From assembly GCA_964408455.1 (NCBI GenBank), contig CAYOZN010000029.1, forward strand, positions 1-64,000: DNA of 64,000 nt, in the 5' to 3' direction. A program made the translations under genes and the position numbers. The notes under the pieces are model-generated. The model had not been told where the DNA came from. It saw only the letters and a list, made by a program, of their open reading frames with translations, and did not search any database. Below, piece by piece: positions 18,002-26,193 of the stretch (positions are counted from its first letter, which is position 1; each line of letters starts with the position of its first letter). This stretch comes from CAYOZN01 sp964408455. GTDB lineage: Bacteria; Planctomycetota; Phycisphaerae; UBA1845; UTPLA1.

Positions 18002-18808
18002 TCACCGATGCTTGTGGTCGTGCAAAATCATCCGCATGTCCCGGCCGTACATCTCGCTGATGAATTCACCGGCGATTTCCCCGGTCGCGTGCACATCCAC
18101 GCGGCGGTTCACGCAGATCACCGTCTTTACGAACTTGGACACAAAGCTGCGATCGTGGGAGACCATGAAGATGGTCATCTTCGCGTTCAATTCGTGCATC
18201 AGCTCGTACAGATCGTCCTGCGCCGCCACGTCCAGCCCGGCCGTCGGCTCATCCAGCAGCAGCAGCTCCGGCTCGCATGCCAGCGCCCGGGCAATCAGCA
18301 CCCGCTGGCGCTGGCCGCCCGACAGCGACGCGAATGGGTGCAGTCGCTTTTCGGAAAGCTTCACCCGATCCAGTGCGACACCGGCCCGCTCCACGTCAGC
18401 TCCGCCGTATCGCAGCCACGGTCCACGCCGGCGCAGCCGCCCCATCAGCACCACGTCCTGCACCGTGACGGGGAACTTGGGATCGAGCAGCGCATGCTGC
18501 GGCATGTAGCCCAGCCGTTCGCGGCAGGCGTCCGGCGATTCGCCGAAGACCTCAATCTTTCCGGCGCTAGGTCGCAGCAGGCCGAGAACCAGTTTGAGCA
18601 GCGTCGTCTTGCCGCCGCCGTTGGGCCCCACGACGCAGGCGAAATCCCCGGGTGCGATTCCGAAGGTGACCGGTGCGCTGAACACCGGCGTCTCGTCGTA
18701 GGCAAAGTTCACATCGCGAAAGCGCACCGCGGCCGACGGAATGTCGGCGGTGGCTGAGCCGCAGCATCCCCTTGCATGCACGTGCTGGTGCGTCGCGGTT
18801 TCAGCCAT
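18002..18808 (-). CDS. znuC: Zinc/manganese ABC transporter ATP-binding protein (ZnuC-like)
   Basis: A 268-residue ATPase that powers metal uptake through the ZnuB-like permease at the cytoplasmic face. All ABC motifs are present: Walker A GPNGGGKTTL, the Q-loop in YMPQHALLDPKFPVTVQDVVLMGR, signature LSGGQRQRVLIARAL, Walker B LLLLDEPTAGLD and the switch His in VSHD. The ATG at 18808 lies inside the end of znuA (eight-base overlap), giving translational coupling; an upstream frame to 18859 is an arginine run inside znuA. Both termini look metal-binding (MAETATHQHVHARGCCG at the start, ILHDHKHR at the end), which is unusual for ZnuC and may be regulatory. Confidence 0.93.
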   Translation of the reverse strand: MAETATHQHVHARGCCGSATADIPSAAVRFRDVNFAYDETPVFSAPVTFGIAPGDFACVVGPNGGGKTTLLKLVLGLLRPSAGKIEVFGESPDACRERLGYMPQHALLDPKFPVTVQDVVLMGRLRRRGPWLRYGGADVERAGVALDRVKLSEKRLHPFASLSGGQRQRVLIARALACEPELLLLDEPTAGLDVAAQDDLYELMHELNAKMTIFMVSHDRSFVSKFVKTVICVNRRVDVHATGEIAGEFISEMYGRDMRMILHDHKHR

Positions 18809-19745
18809 TGTTATTTGCCCCGTTCGTCGTCGGCGGCGACGCCGCGAGTGCCGCGGCAATGGCCTGGGTCATTTGCAGCAGGTTGTTCTGCCAATCCGAG
18901 CTCATGGGCGCCAGGCGCACGACCTGCCCGCCGATCGCTTCCGCCACTGCCTGCGCGCTGCCCGCCGAGTATTCCTCCTGGGCAAAGACGGTTTTCGTGC
19001 CGACTGTGCGCGCCTGCTGGATCAACTCGGCCAGCCGCCGCGGGCTGGGCTCCTTGCCGCCGGTCTCGATCACCACCTGCTCGAGCCCGTAGCGGCGGCA
19101 GTAGTAGGCAAACGACGGGTGAAAGACGAGAAATGCGCGCCCGCGGTGGGGCGCCAGCACGTCTCGTACTTGGGCGTCGATCCTGTCCAGCTCGGCGAGA
19201 AAGCGGGCCAGGTTCCGCTCGTACTCGGCGGCGTGGCCGGGATCGAGCCGCGACAGCGACGCCGCCATCGTGCGCGCCTGCGACTGCACCAGGATGGGGT
19301 CCAGCCAGACGTGCGGGTCGAGTTCGCCGTCGCCGCAGACATGATCGGTATGCTCGTCGTGGTGGTGTTCGTGTCCCTCGATGTGCAGCAGCTCGATTCC
19401 CTCGCGCGTGTCCACCACTTCCAGGCCGGGCGCGACGTCCCGCAAGCGCTCGATCAGCGGGCCTTCGAATGCAACGCCGATGCGGAAGAACGCCCGGGCA
19501 CGGGCGATCTCGGCCACCTGTTTGGGTGAAGGATCAAACGCGCCGTGCGACTGTCCGGGGGACAGCAGCGAATGCACGAGCACGCGATCGCCGCCGATCT
19601 GCTTGGCGAAGAACACCTGCGGCTGGATCGACACGGCGACGCGCAATCGGTCGTTGTCGTCATCGCTCGAAGGGGCGGGTGAATCGCACGCTGCCGCTCC
19701 CAGGAGCATGGCGCACGACAGACATATCAGGTGCCGACGGATCAC
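18801..19745 (-). CDS. znuA: Zinc/manganese ABC transporter substrate-binding lipoprotein (ZnuA-like)
   Basis: A 314-residue cluster A-I binding protein that captures Zn or Mn outside the membrane and hands it to ZnuB. The start of the mature protein looks lipidated (MLLGAAACDS). Metal ligands fit the family: His in SPGQSHGAFDPSPKQ, a flexible histidine loop (HIEGHEHHHDEHTDH), DPHVWLDP, FHPSFAYYCRRYGLEQ and the Asp/Glu region near FAQEEYSA. The long His-rich loop argues for zinc. The GTG at 19745 yields a normal lipoprotein signal; a TTG at 19772 would add nine residues and lacks a ribosome site. It is first in the operon, just downstream of a palindrome typical of Fur-family repressors. Confidence 0.92.
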   Translation of the reverse strand: MIRRHLICLSCAMLLGAAACDSPAPSSDDDNDRLRVAVSIQPQVFFAKQIGGDRVLVHSLLSPGQSHGAFDPSPKQVAEIARARAFFRIGVAFEGPLIERLRDVAPGLEVVDTREGIELLHIEGHEHHHDEHTDHVCGDGELDPHVWLDPILVQSQARTMAASLSRLDPGHAAEYERNLARFLAELDRIDAQVRDVLAPHRGRAFLVFHPSFAYYCRRYGLEQVVIETGGKEPSPRRLAELIQQARTVGTKTVFAQEEYSAGSAQAVAEAIGGQVVRLAPMSSDWQNNLLQMTQAIAAALAASPPTTNGANNNG

Positions 19746-19793
19746 GTGTGGTTGCCCCGTGCGAAAAAGCAATCTGCAGCGGCCCAGCCGCCG

Positions 19794-19810
19794 GTATTAC
19801 ATTGTAATAC
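19794..19810. promoter_or_regulatory. Fur/Zur-family operator-like palindrome upstream of znuA
   Basis: GTATTACATTGTAATAC is a perfect 7-3-7 inverted repeat, 21 bases upstream of the longest possible znuA frame and 48 upstream of the preferred start. The half-site TGTAATAC resembles operators of Fur-superfamily regulators such as Zur and Mur. It is an A+T-rich island in a G+C-rich region and includes a -10-like TACAAT on the minus strand, so a bound repressor would block transcription. Zn-dependent repression of the znu operon is the natural reading; the regulator gene is not in the window. Confidence 0.72.
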
Positions 19811-20325
19811 AGCGGCGGCGTCATGCCACGTGCAATTACGCACGGGCGCGTGTTGTCGTTACCTGCCGGGTGCGCGTGCCATTCCGATCCGAGATGCCCG
19901 ATAACACTTTGCCGGTTGTCGGCTCCTCCCGGTTCATCGTGGAATTCGGGAGTTACCCGGTCCCGGCCGGATTTGCACTCTCCCGGTGCCCACGAAATCG
20001 ACCAGCCGAGATTTATTGAAATTTTTTTCCAACACCTGTCGGACAAGTCATCAAAAACTCCATCGCGGCGTACCGGTGAGGCGCCTCACCAAAAAAAATG
20101 GTGAGACAATCCGGGACAATCCGGGGCGCGCTGAGGCGCGCCGAGTACTACGTGACGGACATCGCCCGGCGCGGACGCAATGCCGGCAACCTTTCTGCTA
20201 CCCATTAGGTGTGCTCACCGTTCCGCCAGAATTCCGGCAAAATGACCGCTCCCTCGCGCAGAGGGGCGAAACACAACCGCAGGATGAGCAGCCCGTCAGA
20301 TTCGTAGCTATTCGTTTTTTGCCGC
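19811..20325. other. Intergenic region with hairpins, no gene seen
   Basis: No credible coding frame. The perfect palindrome GGTGAGGCGCCTCACC (20076-20091) is followed by eight A and another GGTGAG, so the middle CTCACC arm can pair with either neighbour. A tandem decamer GACAATCCGG GACAATCCGG lies at 20105-20124. T-runs around 20020-20035 could belong to a promoter, but I see no clear -35/-10 pair. The znuA operator is at its left end. Confidence 0.5.
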
Positions 20326-22143
20326 TTAGATTCCGGTCAACAATTCCACGAAGGGCTGCACGTCGCGGCCGTCGGCCAGGCCGTCGCAGTTCAGGTCGGC
20401 TGCCGCCGTGCCGGCGGGATTGTCGCCCAGCAGCACGTCGATGAACGCGGGTGCATCGGCAGTCGACACAAACCCATCGCCATTCACATCACCGCCCGTG
20501 AAGGAAATCTGCCACGACCGCGTACCACTGCCTACGGGGTTGGTGGCCCGGATGGTGACGGTGACCGGCGACGGCGAGGGCGACACATTCGGCCACGATA
20601 CGACGCCGGTGCCGACGTTGATCGTCATGCCCGGCGGTCCGCTGTCCAGTGACCACGTCAGGATCGGGTTCATGCAGGCGGGATTGGTGACCGAGGGCAC
20701 GGGGCCGGTGTACGACTGGGCGCAGACCGTGAGATTCGCATCCGGAATCGGCGAGATCACGGGCGCCGCGGCGGTCACGCCGATGAAAATCGGCGACGTG
20801 CTCGTGCCGCCGGCATTCGTCGCCCGCACGTACACGAGATAGGGAAACGGCGATGGCACGGGCGACGGCCACGTGATGACGCCGGTGGACGGATGAATCG
20901 TCATGCCGGGCTGTGGATTATCCAGGCTCCAGCTGATCGGCGCCATGTTGATCGGGTGTGTCACGCTGGGGGCATCACTGACATACGGCTGTCCGCAGGT
21001 CGTCACGTCCTGGCCGAGGTTGTTGATGACGGGCGCGAGCTGGGTGATCGTCAGCGGCGTGCAGTATGACACGGCATTGTTGTCTTCGTATTCCTCGGCG
21101 ACTTCGTCGAGATCGTCGAGAATGGTTCCGAGATAGTATGTCCCGGCCGCCATGTCCTCCGGCAGCTCGACGTCTACGTCGAAGTCAAAGCCATCCTCGA
21201 ACGCGATGTCCCATACCAGTTCGCCCAGAAATGTATCGCTGGTCTCGATCCAGTCGTCGCTGGAAAGATAGAAACCCTGCTCGACGAAGAATTCGCTGGT
21301 GGTGCCGAAGTTCTCGATGACCGAACGCATGGTCAGCGTGGCGCCGGGCCCGGCGCTGGTCGGCGAGAAGAAGACCGGCACGGCCTTGCCCACGATCGGC
21401 CCGGCCGTGTACGACGCATTGGCCAGATCGCGATAGGGCGGCCCGGACGGCCCCGAGTGCGGATAGAGATATCGCGCGCCGTTCCGGTCATCGGTATGCA
21501 GCTCGACGATGTTTTCCTGACCGATGGGGCCGCCGCTGGGATAGCGCGGGTTCATGGTCGCGACGAACCAGTTGAAGCCGGAGGGCTCGGTCCCCTGGGG
21601 CTCGTGGCCAAGGCCGAGGGCGTGCCCCATTTCGTGGACCGCGACCAGGAGAAAGGAGAACCCGTTGGCCGGCGTGGGTGTCGTCACGACGTCACAGTCG
21701 GGATTGGTTTCGAGCGTATAGCCGACGCCCTCCGGCAGATCGCTGAACACCACATCCATATCGAACCAGACCGGTCCGTCGTTCACCAGGTATGTCACAC
21801 CGAGGACGCCGGGATCGAGCGATTCCGCCGGCACGGCCGCCGTGTCGGAAAAGCCGTCGAAGTTGTCGATCTCGAAGTCCTGGGGCGAATTGATGAATGA
21901 ATAGGTGAAGTCGCAGGCGGGTACGATGTTCCACAGGCCCATGGACTCGAGGATCAGCGTGTGCGTCTCGCTGCCGGGCGGGAAGGTGGAGGGCGACAGA
22001 TAACGCACGCTCTGCGACGGCACCCAGACCACGTCCCACGGGCCGTATTGAAACCAGCTGAAGGCGGAGGCCCGCTCGTGGGACAAGAGCCCCATCGCCG
22101 AGATCAGCACCAATCCAACGCCATTGCGGAGGCACCGTTTCAC
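20326..22143 (-). CDS. Secreted matrixin-like zinc metalloprotease with CARDB, Ig-like and dockerin-like regions
   Basis: A 605-residue secreted metzincin protease. After a signal peptide (LVLISAMGLLSHERASA), the catalytic domain holds the zinc site HEMGHALGLGH (His170, His174, His180) and a Met-turn in VATMNPRYP. Residues about 235-360 resemble CARDB/Ig-like adhesion domains. Two bacterial Ig/cadherin-like repeats follow, each around 85 residues (APVINNLGQ...WSLDNPQPGMTIHPSTGVITWPSP; APVISPIPD...WSLDSGPPGMTINVGTGVVSWPNV). The C-terminus is a dockerin-like pair (GGDVNGDGFVSTADAPAFIDVLL, ADLNCDGLADGRDVQPFVELL). Its ATG overlaps the stop of the preceding gene by four bases, so they form one unit. 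Substrates are unknown. Confidence 0.9.
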   Translation of the reverse strand: MKRCLRNGVGLVLISAMGLLSHERASAFSWFQYGPWDVVWVPSQSVRYLSPSTFPPGSETHTLILESMGLWNIVPACDFTYSFINSPQDFEIDNFDGFSDTAAVPAESLDPGVLGVTYLVNDGPVWFDMDVVFSDLPEGVGYTLETNPDCDVVTTPTPANGFSFLLVAVHEMGHALGLGHEPQGTEPSGFNWFVATMNPRYPSGGPIGQENIVELHTDDRNGARYLYPHSGPSGPPYRDLANASYTAGPIVGKAVPVFFSPTSAGPGATLTMRSVIENFGTTSEFFVEQGFYLSSDDWIETSDTFLGELVWDIAFEDGFDFDVDVELPEDMAAGTYYLGTILDDLDEVAEEYEDNNAVSYCTPLTITQLAPVINNLGQDVTTCGQPYVSDAPSVTHPINMAPISWSLDNPQPGMTIHPSTGVITWPSPVPSPFPYLVYVRATNAGGTSTSPIFIGVTAAAPVISPIPDANLTVCAQSYTGPVPSVTNPACMNPILTWSLDSGPPGMTINVGTGVVSWPNVSPSPSPVTVTIRATNPVGSGTRSWQISFTGGDVNGDGFVSTADAPAFIDVLLGDNPAGTAAADLNCDGLADGRDVQPFVELLTGI

Positions 22144-23126
22144 TGTCGTGCCTCCGGCTTTTCTGAGCGGTGCTGCCGATTCCTGCCCTTCGCCGGTCGC
22201 GGGGTGGCAGGCTCGGCTGCATCGACTTGTCCCTTGCCGCGCCGGGAAGCTGAGGGTTCGCCGACCGGCGTCTGCTCCTCTATCGCGTTTTGCCGCGGTG
22301 ACAACTTCAGCGACGTGGGCTGCAATCTGACCAGGAGGGGTTCGCCGGCAGGCCGCGACATCTGGTGATCGCGGCTGGCATCGAGGATTGGCTGCACGTG
22401 CGACCGAAACCCGGCGAGTGTCATGGGCTCGGCAGCCGCGGCCGTCGCGTCACGCACGACGGGGCCGGAGCTGCCGCGGAGCCGGTCCTGTACGCATCGG
22501 GGCGAATTAGCCGCGGGCTCGGCGGCGGGCTGGGACTTCGCGTGCCTGCGCTTTGCGGCCGCCGGTGCGCGTCCGCCTGGTTGCGCTGCGTGAGTGCCCG
22601 GCTGGTCACCGCCGGCCGTAAGCAGCGGATAGCCATCGTCGTCGAAGCCGGTCACGGCGAAACCGCCATCGACATAGACGCGATCGACGCCGGCTGCATC
22701 CTGCCTCACCAGGAATGCCCCCTGCCCCAGTCCGACGGTCGGAAAAGTTTTGTACTCCGGCAACAGGAACAGGACCCGCCGCTGCCCCGGTTCGAAATGA
22801 GGCGCGCAGCAAACCCGCATCTGCCGCTTTCCCAGCGTGCCGCCGGGCACGACCAGTGTGAACGCGTTTGTCGCGCCGGGATGCTCGCCCTTCCAGTATT
22901 CGACGTTGGCGAGCGTCACGCGGGTCTCGATCCGCCCGCGGGCCTGGTGCCAGTACGATTGCACCGCCGCCACGTCGGCGGCGATCACCTGCCCGGCGAG
23001 GTCCGCCAGTTCGCGGATCGTCATGGGCGCGACCGTGCTCGCCCGGGCCGGGCCGGCATGCATCGCCAGCGCGACGCAGGAACAGAACATCGCTGTGGGC
23101 AGCGCGGACGCCGCGCGAATGGACAT
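22140..23126 (-). CDS. Secreted protein of unknown function, coupled to the metalloprotease
   Basis: A 328-residue secreted protein that I do not recognise by name. It has a signal sequence (ALPTAMFCSCVALAMHAGPARAST) and a compact N-terminal domain of about 155 residues containing MTIRELADLAGQVIAADV, VTLANVEYWKGEHPGATNAFTLVVPGG, CCAPHFEPGQRRVLFLLPEY and a repeated VDGGFAVTGFDDDGYPLL pattern. The second half is a disordered Pro/Ala/Arg/Lys-rich tail with basic clusters. A strong GGAGGGG ribosome site precedes the ATG at 23126. The stop overlaps the metalloprotease start (ATGA), so the two are made together; an inhibitor, chaperone or substrate of the protease are possible roles, none shown by sequence. 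Confidence 0.72.
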   Translation of the reverse strand: MSIRAASALPTAMFCSCVALAMHAGPARASTVAPMTIRELADLAGQVIAADVAAVQSYWHQARGRIETRVTLANVEYWKGEHPGATNAFTLVVPGGTLGKRQMRVCCAPHFEPGQRRVLFLLPEYKTFPTVGLGQGAFLVRQDAAGVDRVYVDGGFAVTGFDDDGYPLLTAGGDQPGTHAAQPGGRAPAAAKRRHAKSQPAAEPAANSPRCVQDRLRGSSGPVVRDATAAAAEPMTLAGFRSHVQPILDASRDHQMSRPAGEPLLVRLQPTSLKLSPRQNAIEEQTPVGEPSASRRGKGQVDAAEPATPRPAKGRNRQHRSEKPEARQ

Positions 23127-23314
23127 GCAACTCCCCTCCGATCACGGGCCGTGTTTCGCCGGGCGCACGGCAGGTGTCCGGCGAATTCTCGATGGTGCCA
23201 GCGTCGCGACCCGGCCGGCCGACCAGGTACGCGCAAGGGCCCGATCAATGATATCGATGGAAAGTTGGCCCGATCAAGTCGCGGAGGGCTCCGCCCCGAT
23301 TTTTCGAAGGTCCG

Positions 23315-23362
23315 CAAAAAAACCAAGACGAGCCGGCCGAGGCCACAACTCGTCTTGGTTTT
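23315..23362 (-). terminator. Rho-independent terminator of the FlgM-like gene
   Basis: The twelve-base arms AACCAAGACGAG (23321-23332) and CTCGTCTTGGTT (23349-23360) pair perfectly. On the minus strand the stem is followed by a run of seven T. It lies about 65 bases past the stop of the FlgM-like gene. A shorter T-run on the other side means it could act weakly in the plus direction too. Confidence 0.88.
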
Positions 23363-23427
23363 GTTGAATATGCAACGGAAAGCAGGTTCGTTCTGCGAAC
23401 GAGTCAGTGCGTTGTTCTGCGTTGCCG

Positions 23428-23709
23428 CTACAGATCCTGTAGCAGGCGCTCCGTTGCCACATCCAGCTTATCGGCAGTCAGATAGTCGCCCCGCGAGATG
23501 GCGCTGCGGATGTCGATGATCTTCCGCGCCCGATCGTCCGGCAGGTCGACCAGTTGACTGAGGAATGTCGCCAATTCGCTGATCTCGACCCGGTCATCCG
23601 CAAGCGTCGCCGCATCGCGACCTTCGTGACGCCGCGCCGACTGTTCCACGTACTGGCGGAGCGTGGCCGACGTCGAGCTGCCCAATACCGTTGACTCAAT
23701 CTGGTTCAT
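23428..23709 (-). CDS. flgM: FlgM-like anti-sigma factor
   Basis: A 93-residue protein with the FlgM layout: a disordered polar N-terminus followed by a helical C-terminus VDLPDDRARKIIDIRSAISRGDYLTADKLDVATERLLQDL, matching the family pattern of V-x-x-I-R-x-A-I-x-x-G-x-Y-x-x-D. FlgM binds the flagellar sigma factor FliA (sigma-28) and is exported when the hook is complete. The ATG at 23709 follows AGGAAGG; a GTG at 23748 would add 13 residues. No flagellar gene is near, which is unusual because flgM normally sits with flgA, flgN or flgK. The family call rests on the C-terminal pattern only. Confidence 0.75.
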   Translation of the reverse strand: MNQIESTVLGSSTSATLRQYVEQSARRHEGRDAATLADDRVEISELATFLSQLVDLPDDRARKIIDIRSAISRGDYLTADKLDVATERLLQDL

Positions 23710-24380
23710 GTCGTGTTCGCCTTCCTGGCTCGATAATGTGTCCTTCACGGCGACGGATTGAAGAACACTACGCGGCGAATGACTCCGAGGTTTTCGTTTT
23801 TTTCGCGGTCGCGTGGGTCAACGCGCCGGCGGGGCAAAGTCTGCGCCTTGGGGCCGGCCGACTCTACACCGCTACTCATGGGTCTTATCGGTTTTCAGCC
23901 CTGCCGCGCTGCAATTCAATTCTGCAAACACCCCCTATATGTTGATAATGCCGCACTTACGTGATTTTTTTCACAGGCGGCTGAACTTCGCGCGATTATC
24001 GGGTGTTTCCCGTAATTACTTGCATTCCAACACCTTCACGCAGGCTCGGGGGCCTGTGAAAAACTGCGGCGGCCCATCCGGACACGCAATGTCCACACAA
24101 CATCTAGTAGCCGCCACGCGCTGCCGGTGCCAGAAGCCATGTCCGTTGCGGTAGGCAGCCCGCCAGCATTACCAGCCGGCCCGCAGAAATTGCGCGAGCC
24201 CTGCAACTCCTGCGGTGATCGTGTACTTGTGAGCAGACTAATGAGCCGCGAGGGGTCCTTTGGATTGCCGCCGTGCCGGACGCATGCCGGGGCGTCACTG
24301 GTAATCCGGAGGTCGGTTTTCAAGCCGCCGCCCGGCCCGCTGTTCTGAACCGCTGCGGCTCGCCCGCACCCCCGCGAATG
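23710..24380. other. Long intergenic region between divergent genes, with an inverted repeat
   Basis: No coding frame is convincing in these 670 bases. It has lower G+C than its surroundings, with several T-runs. TTTTTTTCACAGGC at 23965-23978 is complementary to GCCTGTGAAAAA at 24052-24063, giving a 12-base inverted repeat around a 73-base loop. Being the space between two divergent genes, it must hold both promoters; only the -10 of the downstream gene is clear. Confidence 0.5.
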
Positions 24381-24386
24381 TATAAT
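24381..24386 (+). promoter_or_regulatory. Perfect -10 hexamer next to the preT start codon
   Basis: TATAAT lies at 24381-24386 and the ATG at 24394. A transcript starting about seven bases after the hexamer would begin at or next to the start codon, so the mRNA may be leaderless. There is no Shine-Dalgarno sequence. No good -35 is visible 16-18 bases upstream; TG directly precedes the hexamer. Confidence 0.5.
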
Positions 24387-24393
24387 CGCCAGC

Positions 24394-25785
24394 ATGCCTA
24401 CGCCCGAAACACCCACGGCGGCCGGCCCACCGGGCTTTGCCGAACTCGAACCGCTTTACACGCCAGATCAGGCCGTCGCCGCTGCTTCGCGCTGCCTCTT
24501 CTGCTTCGACGCACCCTGCACGCGGGCCTGTCCGACCGACATTGATGTTCCCAGCTTCATCCGGCAGATCCTTCACCACAATCCGGTCGGAGCCGCGGAG
24601 ACCATCCTCAACGCCAACATCTTTGGCGGCTCCTGTGCCCGCGCCTGTCCCACCGAGGTCCTCTGCGAGGGCGCCTGCGTGGACCATACGCTGCTGCACG
24701 AACCCGTCAGAATCGGGCGGCTTCAGCGCTATGCGTGCGACACCACGAAGGCACGGGGCATTCAGTTCTACCGGGCGGGCCCGGACAGCGGCCGGCGCGT
24801 CGCCATCATCGGCAGCGGCCCGGCCGGGCTCACGTGCGCGCACGAGCTTCGAAAACGCGGGCATGGCGTTACCATCTTCGAAGCACGCGAGATGGCGGGC
24901 GGGCTGAATACCTACGGCATCGCGGCGTACAAGTATGACACGGCGTTTGCACTCGGCGAAGTAGAACAGGTGCGTCAGATCGGTGGCATCGATATTCGAC
25001 TGAATACGCCCGTCGACGGGGCGGGCATCGCCGAGTTGCTGCGCGATTATGACGCCGTCTTCCTGGGCATTGGACTCGGCCCCACAGCCCGCCTCAATAT
25101 CCCTGGCGAGGAACTGCCCGGCGTCTGGGAGGCGCTCGCCTTTATCGAGCAGACGCGCACGAAACCGCCGCGTGCCTGTGCGTGCGGCCGCAGTGTGTTG
25201 GTGATCGGCGGAGGCAACACGGCGGTGGATGCCGCCACTGCCGCCGTCCGCCTCGGCGCGGAAGACGTGACCATCGCCTATCGCCGGGGGGCGGCTGACA
25301 TGCCGGCGTTTCGCTACGAATACGAGCTGAGCCTGGCGGATGGCATTCGCTGGGAATTCAACGCCGCCCCAATGCGCATCCTCAGCTCCGATCAGAACCC
25401 CGTCCGGAAGGACGGGGCCGCGACCGCCGGCGACTCCCTGCGCGCGGTTGGCGTCGAATTCCTCCGCACCCGCTCGTCCGGTGCCGGCCGCACAGCAGCG
25501 CTTGAGTCCATCCCCGGCTCGAACTTCGTCATGCACGCCGACATGGTCATCAAGGCCCTCGGCCAGGACCCGCTGGCCGATCTGCTCAGCGCTATTCCCG
25601 GCCTGAAGGCCGATCGAGGCCGCGTCATCATCGATCCGGCCACCGGCGCCACGTCTGTACAGGGGCTCTTCGCCGGCGGGGATTGCGTGTCCAAGGGGGG
25701 AGAGGTTGTCGACGCGGTCCAGGCCGGCAAGATCGCAGCAAGGGCTATCGACGCCGCGATAAACCGCGTTTCGGGCACATCGTAG
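24394..25785 (+). CDS. NAD(P)H-dependent flavin/Fe-S oxidoreductase (PreT / GltD-like)
   Basis: A 463-residue flavoprotein of the glutamate-synthase small-subunit and dihydropyrimidine-dehydrogenase N-terminal type. It passes electrons from NAD(P)H through FAD and Fe-S clusters to a partner. The N-terminal Fe-S region has CLFCFDAPCTRACPTDIDVPSFI and CARACPTEVLCEGACV. The FAD site is VAIIGSGPAGLTCAHELRKRGHGVTIFEA, followed by GGLNTYGIAAYK. The NAD(P) site is VLVIGGGNTAVDAATAAVRLGAEDVTIAYRRG, and a second FAD motif is GLFAGGDCVSKGGEVVDAVQAGKIAA. The lack of PreA or GltB nearby is notable: alone it could serve NADH:ferredoxin-type transfer or pyrimidine reduction with an unlinked partner. PreT is the closest pattern. 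Confidence 0.85.
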   Translation: MPTPETPTAAGPPGFAELEPLYTPDQAVAAASRCLFCFDAPCTRACPTDIDVPSFIRQILHHNPVGAAETILNANIFGGSCARACPTEVLCEGACVDHTLLHEPVRIGRLQRYACDTTKARGIQFYRAGPDSGRRVAIIGSGPAGLTCAHELRKRGHGVTIFEAREMAGGLNTYGIAAYKYDTAFALGEVEQVRQIGGIDIRLNTPVDGAGIAELLRDYDAVFLGIGLGPTARLNIPGEELPGVWEALAFIEQTRTKPPRACACGRSVLVIGGGNTAVDAATAAVRLGAEDVTIAYRRGAADMPAFRYEYELSLADGIRWEFNAAPMRILSSDQNPVRKDGAATAGDSLRAVGVEFLRTRSSGAGRTAALESIPGSNFVMHADMVIKALGQDPLADLLSAIPGLKADRGRVIIDPATGATSVQGLFAGGDCVSKGGEVVDAVQAGKIAARAIDAAINRVSGTS

Positions 25786-26193
25786 GGCTGCCGCCGGTCC
25801 CTCCTGCACACCACGGGGCGTCTCGACCATATCTCGGCACGGCCGGGCGTCGACGCGGCCGCCCCGTTCAGGCCCGTCCATGCCAAGCCCGCCGCCTCCA
25901 GGCGTTTTTCCGTCGCCACGCCGGCGTGTATGCCGCGCCGAAACGTCGCATAGCTGCTTGCGATCAGGCGGCATGCGAGCCACGGGCCCGGCCTCTCCCC
26001 GCCAACAGCCGTTCGCGATGACAGACGTGAGATCCGCCGTGACTGCCAAATGCCGACGGAATTACGGATGGCGGCGGCACGATGCGTTACTGATGGGGGC
26101 GGCCGGAATGCATTGTCCGGGGCAGACGAGTTCGGCAACGCGGGCAGAACGGGCTTTTTTCACCGACGGCATATACACGAGGCACACACGAAC
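25786..26193. other. Intergenic region, no gene seen
   Basis: About 400 bases between two genes on the plus strand. Frames are open on both strands because of the high G+C but show no domain, signal peptide or ribosome site. No clear hairpin terminator was found after the upstream gene. The last 40 bases form the leader of the secreted protein downstream. Confidence 0.4.

Noticed and set aside
20076..20099. Terminator at GGTGAGGCGCCTCACC with eight A
   Set aside because: The stem is followed by A in the plus direction, where no gene ends, and on the minus strand the T-run comes before the stem, so it is in the wrong order.
24295..26049. A 584-codon minus-strand frame opposite the PreT-like gene
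   Set aside because: It is antisense to a gene with clear FAD, NAD and Fe-S motifs and shows no domain of its own.
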